From Vibrio tapetis subsp. quintayensis (GTDB lineage: Bacteria; Pseudomonadota; Gammaproteobacteria; Enterobacterales; Vibrionaceae), in assembly GCF_030409945.1 (NCBI RefSeq), contig NZ_JAUFQV010000032.1:124001-188000 (forward strand): a stretch of DNA of 64,000 nucleotides, read 5' to 3'. The notes under the pieces are model-generated. The model was not told where the DNA came from, made no database searches, and saw only the letters and a program-made list of their open reading frames with translations. Position 1 is the first letter of the stretch. The number at the start of each line of letters is the position of its first letter. The position numbers and the translations under genes were made by a program. Below, piece by piece: positions 15,793 through 22,722 of the stretch.

Positions 15793-16527
15793 ATGATAAA
15801 AATGCTGGTATGCGACTTCGATGGCACTCTTGACGGAGGATGCTCTAACGGCGTCGAAATATTTTCAGATTACGTACGAGAGCATTCCGGTTTAGGCTTT
15901 GTTATCGCCACAGGAAGAACACTGCCACTCATTAAGCAAGGGCTCGCGGGCAACAAGTACCCACTACCGCGAACAATTATTAGTGATGTTGGCACTCAGA
16001 TCCACCACGGCCATCAACTCAGCTCCGATTCACAATGGCAGAAAAAATTGCATGCCACGTGGAATAAGCCACTGGTACACCATGTACTTAGCAAACTAGC
16101 CTGGTTAGGCGAATGCAACCCATTGCATCAAGGTCCATATAAGTGCACTTTTGAAGGTAAACTGGACGAGAACCAATACCGTGACGTCGTTAAGATCTTA
16201 CAACAGTTTGACGTAGCCGCTGACCTGACGTATTCACACGATTGGTATCTAGACGTGACGCCAAAAGGCATCAACAAAGCCAGTGCAATCCATCACTTAA
16301 TGGCTCAGAACAATTTAACCGCCGATGAGGTATGCGTTGCCGGAGATTCTGCCAACGATACAGCGATGTTGTCCATCTCCGGTATCAACTCAATTTTAGT
16401 CGCGAATCACTATCCAGAAGTGGCTCATCTATCAAAACTAGACCACGTCTACACAAGTAAAGGGACACATGCTGAAGGGGTATTAGAAGGGCTGAAGTAC
16501 TGGCAAGATTATCGAAGGAACGCTTAA
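15793..16527 (+). CDS. HAD-superfamily hydrolase (Cof/sucrose-phosphatase-like)
   Basis: The start is the ATG at 15793, seven bases after AAGGA; the GTG immediately before it is less likely. The 244-residue protein carries HAD motif I CDFDGTLDGG (nucleophile Asp ~8), motif II ATGR (~41-44), motif III with Lys in GINKASAIHHL, and motif IV GDSANDTAML. A C2-type cap lies between motifs II and III, as in sugar-phosphate phosphatases of the SPP/Cof group. It probably dephosphorylates a small phosphorylated metabolite in the cytoplasm; which one is unknown. It is monocistronic. Confidence 0.88.
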   Translation: MIKMLVCDFDGTLDGGCSNGVEIFSDYVREHSGLGFVIATGRTLPLIKQGLAGNKYPLPRTIISDVGTQIHHGHQLSSDSQWQKKLHATWNKPLVHHVLSKLAWLGECNPLHQGPYKCTFEGKLDENQYRDVVKILQQFDVAADLTYSHDWYLDVTPKGINKASAIHHLMAQNNLTADEVCVAGDSANDTAMLSISGINSILVANHYPEVAHLSKLDHVYTSKGTHAEGVLEGLKYWQDYRRNA

Positions 16528-16974
16528 CCAAAATCATAGTTTGGAGATCACTTACATAAGGCATGACCACATAATTGATAGTATCCATACACCGAAGGAT
16601 ACTCGCCGTGCCAAGAAGAAAAGGTAAGCGGTAATACATAACGGATTAGTTGCCTTTTAGTCTGTACTCTTCCGCTGCCTCTCACAAAAACCACAAAAAC
16701 TCACACATCAAACAATTTATCAAGCATCACTTGATTTAGGGGGGTATTTTCCCCATCTTATTTTTATGCAAATTAATTTGAGTAAATTCCAAATCATAGA
16801 TAGCGAAAATATGCGCCAAACCAGCAATTAATACGACACTGGTCACATAAAAAGCAAAGGTACATTTCAAATGTGCAATTATTTTTGCATTATTCATTTC
16901 AAGGCAAATTACAAAACACTTTGACAATGGCTGACAAGTGCTTTGTTATCAAATCAAATTCAAAGGTAGAACTT
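16528..16974. other. Intergenic region, nothing firmly recognised
   Basis: This is 447 bases of AT-rich DNA upstream of the RidA gene. Short frames exist on both strands, but none has a ribosome site plus plausible composition. No hairpin followed by a T-run was seen. Confidence 0.4.
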
Positions 16975-17355
16975 ATGAAAACTGTAATTACTTCTCCATC
17001 AGCTCCTGAGGCTATTGGTCCTTACTCTCACGGTACTGAATTCAACGGTATGATCTTCACATCGGGTCAACTACCTGTAGATAGCGCGTCTGGTAAAGTA
17101 GTTGAAGGCGGTATCACAGAGCAAAGTGTTCAATCTCTTAAGAACCTATTAAGCGTTCTAGAAGCGGGCGGCGGAAATGCACAAACTGTCCTAAAAACAA
17201 CTTGCTACCTAGCAAACATCTCGGATTTCGCAGCATTCAACGCTGTATACGCAGATGTATTTAAAACTGATTGTCCAGCACGTAGTTGCTTCGCAGTAAA
17301 AGACTTGCCATTAGGCGTTCTTGTAGAAGTTGAAGCGATTGCTCACAAAGAATAG
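16975..17355 (+). CDS. ridA: RidA family reactive imine/enamine deaminase
   Basis: The start at 16975 follows AAAGGTAG. The 126-residue protein matches RidA/YjgF along its whole length: SPSAPEAIGPYSHG, MIFTSGQLPVD, GGITEQSVQSLKN, the region around TTCYLANISDFAAFN, then CPARSCFAVKDLPLGVLVEVEAIA with the active-site arginine in PARS. RidA hydrolyses 2-aminoacrylate and related imines made by PLP enzymes, protecting them from damage. Vibrios often carry more than one paralogue, so this may not be the housekeeping copy. The next gene downstream is a YheO-type regulator, and an imperfect terminator-like hairpin separates them. Confidence 0.92.
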   Translation: MKTVITSPSAPEAIGPYSHGTEFNGMIFTSGQLPVDSASGKVVEGGITEQSVQSLKNLLSVLEAGGGNAQTVLKTTCYLANISDFAAFNAVYADVFKTDCPARSCFAVKDLPLGVLVEVEAIAHKE

Positions 17356-17366
17356 GCTGGCATGAA

Positions 17367-17413
17367 GGCTCAGTGGAAACAATATCAACTCCGTCGTAAC
17401 ACTGAGCCTATTT
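17367..17413 (+). terminator. Hairpin after ridA (weak terminator)
   Basis: GGCTCAGTG (17367-17375) and CACTGAGCC (17400-17408) form a perfect nine-base stem with a 24-base loop, followed by TATTT. Confidence 0.5.
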
Positions 17414-17574
17414 CGGCGGGTACACGAGCAATACGATATGCGTTTCAGGCACTGGTATAGCTATAACCGATAAAGAAATCATTGATGATCAATGGCTTCT
17501 TGAGCCTCTAAACGCTACTTTAAGAGTTGCGCTGACATCGTTTCATCAATAAACGTGCCAAAAGGAATCTTTCC

Positions 17575-18264
17575 ATGCTCGTCACACTATCTTTAAGTGA
17601 CAAACTGATATTGCAGGCTTCGTTTAATATCGTCGATGGCATCGCTGCCATGTACGGAAATCACACGGAAGTCGTGCTACACAGTTTGGATATCGAAAAC
17701 CCATCCATTATTAAGATCGCCAACGGTCACGTGACCGATCGCGATATCGGTGCACCGATCACCAATTTAGCACTCGAAAAACTAAAAACAGGGATCGATG
17801 TATCCGAACCTTATTTCAGTAAAGGCCCACAGGGCAAGCTTCTTCGTTCTGTCACGACAGTACTACGCAACGACATAGGTAAAGCCATCGGTCTGCTGTG
17901 TATCAATTCAGATATGGACGCGCCAATCCATTCTTTATTCAGCAGCATGGTTCCCAACAGTACGTCGATTTCGCAAAGTCTGACCTCTCCAGAAACTTTT
18001 GCCCGAAGCCCTGATGAGATGCTCAATGACACCATAGCGAAAATCCGTAAAGAAACGATGATGGACAAAACCATTTCGCCATCAAAGAGAAATCGCGTCA
18101 TTGTAGAAAGGTTATATGACTATGGCACATTCAATGTGAAAGATGCCATAGTAACAACGGCCACCAACTTACAAGTATCTCGAGATACGGTATATCGTTA
18201 CGTACGAGAAATTAAGAGTGGGCAACAGGCTCGTTCAGAAGAGCAAAACACGCCAACCGTTTAA
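17575..18264 (+). CDS. YheO/DauR-type PAS and HTH transcriptional regulator
   Basis: The 229-residue protein has an N-terminal YheO-like PAS domain (SFNIVDGIAAMYGNHTEVVLHSLD; LCINSDMDAPIHSL) and a C-terminal HTH in ERLYDYGTFNVKDAIVTTA and LQVSRDTVYRYVREIK. Family members such as DauR control D-amino-acid or amino-acid catabolism genes and are often adjacent to RidA genes. That pairing is present here and suggests control of ridA or a linked catabolic function. It ends with a good terminator. Confidence 0.88.
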   Translation: MLVTLSLSDKLILQASFNIVDGIAAMYGNHTEVVLHSLDIENPSIIKIANGHVTDRDIGAPITNLALEKLKTGIDVSEPYFSKGPQGKLLRSVTTVLRNDIGKAIGLLCINSDMDAPIHSLFSSMVPNSTSISQSLTSPETFARSPDEMLNDTIAKIRKETMMDKTISPSKRNRVIVERLYDYGTFNVKDAIVTTATNLQVSRDTVYRYVREIKSGQQARSEEQNTPTV

Positions 18265-18278
18265 TAACGTCGAAACGG

Positions 18279-18303
18279 AGCAGGCTTTGGGCCTGCTTTT
18301 TTA
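18279..18303 (+). terminator. Rho-independent terminator after the YheO-type gene
   Basis: AGCAGGC and GCCTGCT form the stem, with loop TTTGG, followed by seven T residues. Confidence 0.88.
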
Positions 18304-18333
18304 TTGCTTAAACTGAGCTAGAAATGGGAACAT

Positions 18334-18984
18334 CTAAACAAGTACAGAACAGGTGATTCCAAATTGAGCTAAGTAATACGTCATCATAAGAAATATTTGC
18401 TTAGCCAAACTCGGTTGCTTAAAGCGATGAAACGCCAACGTTAGATCTGACACGAGAAAAACCAATGCGCCTGAAAATGCGGCAATACTCATCATGCTAG
18501 GCACAGTGAGATACCATTCCCCAGCGCCCCATGCCATTTGAATAATGACTACCATATAAACCGAGACCGGTACTAGCATCGCATTTAGGTGCGGAAGTAA
18601 AATTAGGACAATCATGATCCCTGCAGAAAACAACACCGCCGGCAACCACCAGACCATATCACCATCAACAAGCATCCAAAATGCGCCGCTGTAAAACAGA
18701 TGGGCAACTAAAAATGCCACTAGCCCAGGAATAAATTTATCTTTGGGGTGCATTAGGAATACATCACCAATGGCAGACATCGCTAAGCCAGTCAGAATGA
18801 GCCATGCATAGCTACTCAAGCCAGTACTTGGCTCTGCATTGACGATAATTGCCAACATCATCAGTAAGATAGGTAGCGGTTTAAAAAAATAGTATCGCCA
18901 ATTAGGAGCCTGATGTATCGCGCTGATATGTAAGATCCCGCTAATCAGGATCGAAAAAAGCAGTACGCTATTCATCCATGTCAT
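18334..18984 (-). CDS. YhhN/TMEM86-family lysoplasmalogenase
   Basis: This polytopic inner-membrane protein of about 216 residues has eight predicted helices. It contains the YhhN pattern FFKPLPILLMM near residue 33, TGLAMSAIGDVFLM (the conserved acidic centre, ~residues 66-79) and FLVSDLTLA near the C-terminus. Family enzymes hydrolyse the vinyl ether of lysoplasmalogens or related lipids. The start may be the GTG at 18987 or the ATG at 18984. It overlaps the upstream gene by about 17 bases, which suggests translational coupling. Confidence 0.85.
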   Translation of the reverse strand: MTWMNSVLLFSILISGILHISAIHQAPNWRYYFFKPLPILLMMLAIIVNAEPSTGLSSYAWLILTGLAMSAIGDVFLMHPKDKFIPGLVAFLVAHLFYSGAFWMLVDGDMVWWLPAVLFSAGIMIVLILLPHLNAMLVPVSVYMVVIIQMAWGAGEWYLTVPSMMSIAAFSGALVFLVSDLTLAFHRFKQPSLAKQIFLMMTYYLAQFGITCSVLV

Positions 18985-19375
18985 CACGATGCGTTACAAT
19001 GTCTTCATACGCTTTTAACGCGTGAAATTTTTCCACAACACATTGGTAGATATGTGGATCAGTGCTTTTATGCAGGCCTGTATCAACCGCCGCCATATCG
19101 TCAGTTGGGACCAATAGTGCCCTTAACTCTACCTCTGGAGCAGACAAATAAGCCCCCACAAAAATGAACAAAAATAACGGAAGCCCCACATATAATGGAT
19201 GAGCAAGAATACCAACAAAAGCAAAAACCAATGCAATCAAAAGTGCTCGTTTCACTTTATCCAGCGTTGTATGGTTTTTGACATACAATCGATCCATTTT
19301 GGTGATGGCAATAACTGAATTGCCAACTTTTAGACCTGACGAGGTCATATAAGGAGCTTCAACTTTTTTGAACAT
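18968..19375 (-). CDS. Hypothetical membrane protein (DUF6232-like)
   Basis: The protein has 135 residues and a good AAGGA ribosome site. Layout: a beta-rich head (SGLKVGNSVIAITKMDRLYV), two close membrane helices (~residues 42-78), and a polar tail. The order of beta head followed by a helical hairpin resembles DUF6232 proteins, but I am not certain. It overlaps the lysoplasmalogenase start and probably shares its transcript. No function is assigned. Confidence 0.65.
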   Translation of the reverse strand: MFKKVEAPYMTSSGLKVGNSVIAITKMDRLYVKNHTTLDKVKRALLIALVFAFVGILAHPLYVGLPLFLFIFVGAYLSAPEVELRALLVPTDDMAAVDTGLHKSTDPHIYQCVVEKFHALKAYEDIVTHRDDMDE

Positions 19376-19495
19376 TTGAACTATCGATTCCTTTCCAACA
19401 GGTTAGTACGAACACGAATAAAATTATCATATAAGTTCATCGTCTTATGTGCTCAGATCGACAAAGTTATCAGCTTAATCGTGTTTCACTGGCTG

Positions 19496-20152
19496 TTATC
19501 CAGGTAAAACTAGCACACCTAACGGTTCTAAAAGCTGCTCTTGTTGCCATTCACATATTTTCACGCCCTCTAAAGACACTCTTCGAATATCAAGGCCGTT
19601 CAATTCTACGTGAGTTAAATCGCTATTTTCTAAGCGAAATGTTCCCCAGCTTTCTGGTGAAAATTCACCACGAGATAAGTCTGATCCTCGAAACGAGGCA
19701 TTATCTAAATTAGCACCATTCCATTTGTTTTCGAATAAGTCGCACTTTTCAATGCAGGCCATTTCAAAATTGGTATACGACAAGTTGCATCCGGTTATAT
19801 AAGCTGAACAAAAATAAACCTGATGGCTAACACGATTAGCGAAGTTGGCTTTCATGAAGTTAGCCCCCTTTAAATCACAACCACGAAACTCAACGCCAAA
19901 GCAATTCGCCCCCACAAAGTAACTCATGGATAAGCGGCAGTCTTTGAAGCTCGCGTCTTTGAGGTCGGCGAATTCAAAATTACAGCCCTCAATTGCCCCT
20001 CCCTCGATGAATCGACAATCAATGAATTGTGCTTCTCTTAGATCGGCTCGACTAAAATCACAATTGTAAAAAGCGCAATTTTCAAATCGTGCAAATTGCA
20101 GATCTTGGTGAGAAAAGTCCATTCCGTCGAATGTTTTTGTACTATGGTCCAT
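19496..20152 (-). CDS. qnr: Qnr-family pentapeptide repeat protein
   Basis: The 218-residue protein is built of A(D/N)LXX repeats along its whole length and matches Qnr proteins in size and detail. Visible are SRADLREAQFIDCRF, GAIEGCNFEFADLKDASFKD, GANCFGVEFRGCDLKGANF, VYFCSAYITGCNLSYTNFE and the Qnr C-terminus EGVKICEWQQEQLLEPLGV. The right-handed beta-helix mimics B-form DNA and protects gyrase and topoisomerase IV from quinolones. Chromosomal qnr genes are native to Vibrionaceae and are thought to be the source of mobile qnr alleles. No integron, insertion sequence or LexA box is seen nearby, so I read it as intrinsic. AAGG precedes the ATG. Confidence 0.95.
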   Translation of the reverse strand: MDHSTKTFDGMDFSHQDLQFARFENCAFYNCDFSRADLREAQFIDCRFIEGGAIEGCNFEFADLKDASFKDCRLSMSYFVGANCFGVEFRGCDLKGANFMKANFANRVSHQVYFCSAYITGCNLSYTNFEMACIEKCDLFENKWNGANLDNASFRGSDLSRGEFSPESWGTFRLENSDLTHVELNGLDIRRVSLEGVKICEWQQEQLLEPLGVLVLPG

Positions 20153-20414
20153 GATTTACCTTAACGATGAATAATGCCCCCCTGTAAGGTGAGGCCTGAT
20201 ACCAGATAGGCTAACATCGTAAGCCCTTGTTTTTCCACAAAAACAAAACCTTAAAAACCAACAACTTAAAACACCCCAAAATCGCCAATCCTAGCCACCA
20301 AACAAGCCGCCTAATGCCGCCATTTTCCGTCATTCGGATGAGGGTGGTGGAAAAATAGTTTTAAGCTGTCACGGGAGGCACAGGGGAAGAAGATAACGCA
20401 GGGGGAATAGAATT
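20153..20414. other. Noncoding region upstream of qnr
   Basis: It holds the presumed qnr promoter. A short TTGTTTTT/AAAAACAA hairpin lies near 20225-20245. No gene is evident. Confidence 0.4.
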
Positions 20415-20441
20415 AAAAAGCTCGCACAGTGCGAGCTTTTT
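20415..20441. terminator. Bidirectional rho-independent terminator
   Basis: AAAAAGCTCGC-ACAGT-GCGAGCTTTTT forms the hairpin. It lies just past the small gene at 20458-20607 on the minus strand. Confidence 0.88.
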
Positions 20442-20457
20442 CCGAGAGCGGGTGATC

Positions 20458-20607
20458 TTAACTTGGCTCTATTGTGGCTTCTTGTTGTTGGATGGTCTGT
20501 TCGTTTTCGTTTTGTTCTTCGTCCACATCCTGTGCGTCTTCTTGTTCTTGATAGTGCTTCACAACAAACGGAGTAAGCATGACTGAAGAAGGAAAAAATC
20601 GTTTCAT
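20458..20607 (-). CDS. Small hypothetical protein, 49 residues
   Basis: The ATG at 20607 is preceded by AGAGGG at good spacing, so I prefer it to a longer 75-residue reading that starts at 20685. The peptide begins basic and hydrophobic (MKRFFPSSVMLTPFVVKHY) and ends in a strongly acidic Gln/Glu-rich tail. A clear terminator follows. No family is recognised. It could be a secreted or membrane-associated micropeptide, but the hydrophobic stretch is short. Confidence 0.6.
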   Translation of the reverse strand: MKRFFPSSVMLTPFVVKHYQEQEDAQDVDEEQNENEQTIQQQEATIEPS

Positions 20608-20731
20608 AGCAATAACCCTCTGACGAATACTGTTGGTGTTTACTATATCAACTAAACCCATGTTCCAAAAAAAAAAGACCCTCAAATGAGAGTCTAATCC
20701 ATTAATTTCTTATGGTATTAAGCTTCGCTGT

Positions 20732-21406
20732 TTACGCCATTAGCAGTTGCTTAAGTTCGAACCAATCCGTGACCTGAAAGTGTGGTTCTATATGTTCAGG
20801 TTTCGCATCACCGTTCCAGTTAATCCAACACGTTTCGACGCCAGCATTCAGGCCTCCAAGGACATCTGAATGTACATTATCGCCGACCATCAATACTTTC
20901 TGCCTGTCCGGTTGCCCCATTTTGTCTAACGCAAAATCAAAAATGGCTCGATCTGGTTTTGCTACTCCAATTTCTTCAGAGATGATCACATGCTGGAAGT
21001 ACTCAGTCAGGCCTGTTTTCTCGAGCCGAATTTGCTGCAATTGAGTAAAACCATTAGTGATGATACCCAACTGCGCTTTATTGCCAATCAGTTCGAGCAG
21101 ATCTTTCACACCAGGTAACACCTGACAAATATCGGCCATGGCTTCAAGAAACAAACGGTTTAATTCGTGAGCGGTCGTACTCAGTTTTTCAGCCCAAGAT
21201 AAAAAACGGTCTTGTTGCAACTGGCTGGCTGTAATCTCACCGTTTTGGTATTGCACCCACAACGGCTTATTGATGAGTTGGTATTCAGAAAAATCTTGCT
21301 GTGTAAAAGTCACCCCCAACCGAGCAAACATGGTTTGTAGGCCCTTAAATGCATCAAAGCTGAACAAGGTTTCGTCTGCATCAAACAGTATCCAATCGTA
21401 TTTCAT
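20732..21406 (-). CDS. yjjG: Pyrimidine 5'-nucleotidase YjjG (HAD family)
   Basis: The 224-residue protein aligns with E. coli YjjG from end to end: DWILFDADETLFSFDAFKGLQ, NKPLWVQYQNGEITASQLQ, LGIITNGFTQLQQIRLEKTGL, ISEEIGVAKPDRAIFDFAL and VLMVGDNVHSDVLGGLNAG. HAD motif I here is DADET, motif II TN, and motif IV GDNVHSD. YjjG dephosphorylates dUMP, dTMP and damaged or non-canonical nucleoside monophosphates, cleaning the nucleotide pool. GGAG precedes the ATG. It is monocistronic. Confidence 0.94.
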   Translation of the reverse strand: MKYDWILFDADETLFSFDAFKGLQTMFARLGVTFTQQDFSEYQLINKPLWVQYQNGEITASQLQQDRFLSWAEKLSTTAHELNRLFLEAMADICQVLPGVKDLLELIGNKAQLGIITNGFTQLQQIRLEKTGLTEYFQHVIISEEIGVAKPDRAIFDFALDKMGQPDRQKVLMVGDNVHSDVLGGLNAGVETCWINWNGDAKPEHIEPHFQVTDWFELKQLLMA

Positions 21407-21477
21407 CGTCGTACTCCATAAATGACACGTCAGTTTACCGCGCTCACCGTCAAAAAGTAAAACCTAGTCGTTATGTA

Positions 21478-22308
21478 CTACTGCTTTTGCATTGAACTCC
21501 AATCCGAGACACCATACTTACTCAGTATCCGGCGTAACTCTCCTGATTTTCTCATTGAGTCTAGCTGTATATCAAACTCATCCGCCCATTGTTGAGCCCG
21601 AGAATCTTTCGGTGTAAAGCCGACCATTGCAGGTTGCGCCTCTAAGCACCCCACTTGCTTAACCGAGTCTTTTTGCCCTGATTGAATCAGATAAAACTCC
21701 ATCACAGCTTCATCTTCGACTACCACGTTAATCCGTTCAGCTTGGAGGAGTTCAGTTAAACGTGATAGCGCTTTATCATTGTCGCCACTATAAACATAGA
21801 TCTGACTGTCTCTGTATTGCCAAATATGCGAGTCAATAACCCCATAGGTATAGCCACCCACCACGCCTAGTACGACTTGTCTAAGCGATTCCGGCTGTTC
21901 ATAGTGCCAACGGCTATGTTTGCCCACATAAAAACAGTTTCGTATTTCCCCCACTCCCTCTTTTGGGTAAACAAGGTTCGGCGCGTCCGACGCGAGTAGC
22001 CCGACAATTCCAGCATACTTGCCCAATTGGGTTTCCTTAATTTGACGCTTAAATGGTTTAGGTTGGTAATCAATGCTATACCCCATATTACGAAAAGCGG
22101 CATTGACGATTTCCACACTAAAGCCTGGCATTTGAGTCTGAACGTTGTTTGCATCAGCAAAGACAAATGGTCGCCAGTCTTCAGTAGTAAACAACAATGA
22201 TTCTGCTTGAGTATGCACACTGTAAAACATAAGCAGTGAAGATAGCGCTAGCGTCCACCTTTTCGATTTCAATACATGTAGACTATCGCGTGACAACAAC
22301 GGCAACAT
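21478..22308 (-). CDS. Periplasmic solute-binding protein, SBP_bac_3 type, orphan
   Basis: The 276-residue exported protein has a long n-region, a hydrophobic core (WTLALSSLLMFYSV) and cleavage near TQA. The mature part shows family-3 binding-protein features: FTTEDWRPFVF at the start, PGFSVEIVNAAFRNMGYSIDYQ, an EDEAVMEFYL hinge strand, and a C-terminal MRKSGELRRILSKYGVSDW. These bind polar amino acids or similar ligands. No permease or ATPase gene is adjacent, so it may serve a distant ABC system or act as a sensor-type binding protein. Upstream is a 400-base region that also holds an orphan terminator. Confidence 0.85.
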   Translation of the reverse strand: MLPLLSRDSLHVLKSKRWTLALSSLLMFYSVHTQAESLLFTTEDWRPFVFADANNVQTQMPGFSVEIVNAAFRNMGYSIDYQPKPFKRQIKETQLGKYAGIVGLLASDAPNLVYPKEGVGEIRNCFYVGKHSRWHYEQPESLRQVVLGVVGGYTYGVIDSHIWQYRDSQIYVYSGDNDKALSRLTELLQAERINVVVEDEAVMEFYLIQSGQKDSVKQVGCLEAQPAMVGFTPKDSRAQQWADEFDIQLDSMRKSGELRRILSKYGVSDWSSMQKQ

Positions 22309-22589
22309 ACAAACTCCGACCTATCTGTTAATGACAATAACTTACTGTTTTTAAAAGGCAGAGCCAATAGGCAGCCTCTATTTATCTGTTTCTTATCTTT
22401 TGGATTTGCTCCACGCATGCCAAATTCATCCTCTTTATGCGACTCATTCCTCACATCAACAACTAATGTAGTATCTGGCTACCACCCTCTCGCTGTCGGG
22501 GCATTCGATAATCAAACGGTTCCAACCGACATTGATAGAGAATTGATTGCTAGGTCTCCCCCCGAGATGACTAACTAGAAATGTGTAGA
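22309..22589 (+). ncRNA. Candidate small-RNA region ahead of an orphan terminator
   Basis: A strong plus-strand terminator (22590-22624) has no plus-strand gene in front of it: the region between it and the divergent binding-protein gene lacks a convincing frame. This implies a short noncoding transcript ending at about 22624. The 5' end cannot be set from sequence, so the start given is only the limit of the intergenic space. No known sRNA family was recognised. It is inferred only from the terminator. Confidence 0.3.
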
Positions 22590-22624
22590 AACAAGACCCT
22601 TCCAATCGCACAGTCTTGTTTTTT
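22590..22624 (+). terminator. Orphan plus-strand rho-independent terminator
   Basis: AACAAGAC (22590-22597) pairs with GTCTTGTT (22613-22620), followed by further T residues giving six in a row. There is no T-run on the minus strand. Confidence 0.75.
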
Positions 22625-22670
22625 AAAACATCCTTTGTTTAGTAATACTAGACTACTCTTTTGTTAACGT

Positions 22671-22704
22671 AAAAAAGCACACTGAAATCATCAGCGTGCT
22701 TTTA
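22671..22704. terminator. Bidirectional terminator of the chitinase gene
   Basis: AAAAAGCACACTGA pairs with TCAGCGTGCTTTTA. On the minus strand six T residues follow the stem just after the chitinase stop. Confidence 0.85.
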
Positions 22705-22722
22705 TTTTTCAAGCTAGGTTAG

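Noticed and set aside
16385..16639. An 84-residue minus-strand frame overlapping the HAD gene end
   Set aside because: It runs mostly antisense to a well-supported gene and has no ribosome site.
20153..20260. LexA box search upstream of qnr
   Set aside because: No CTG-N10-CAG site was found in the region, so SOS control as in qnrB is not supported.
22269..22454. A 61-residue minus-strand frame (MRNESHKEDEFG...) upstream of the binding protein
   Set aside because: It overlaps the binding-protein start in another frame, and has no ribosome site or family resemblance.
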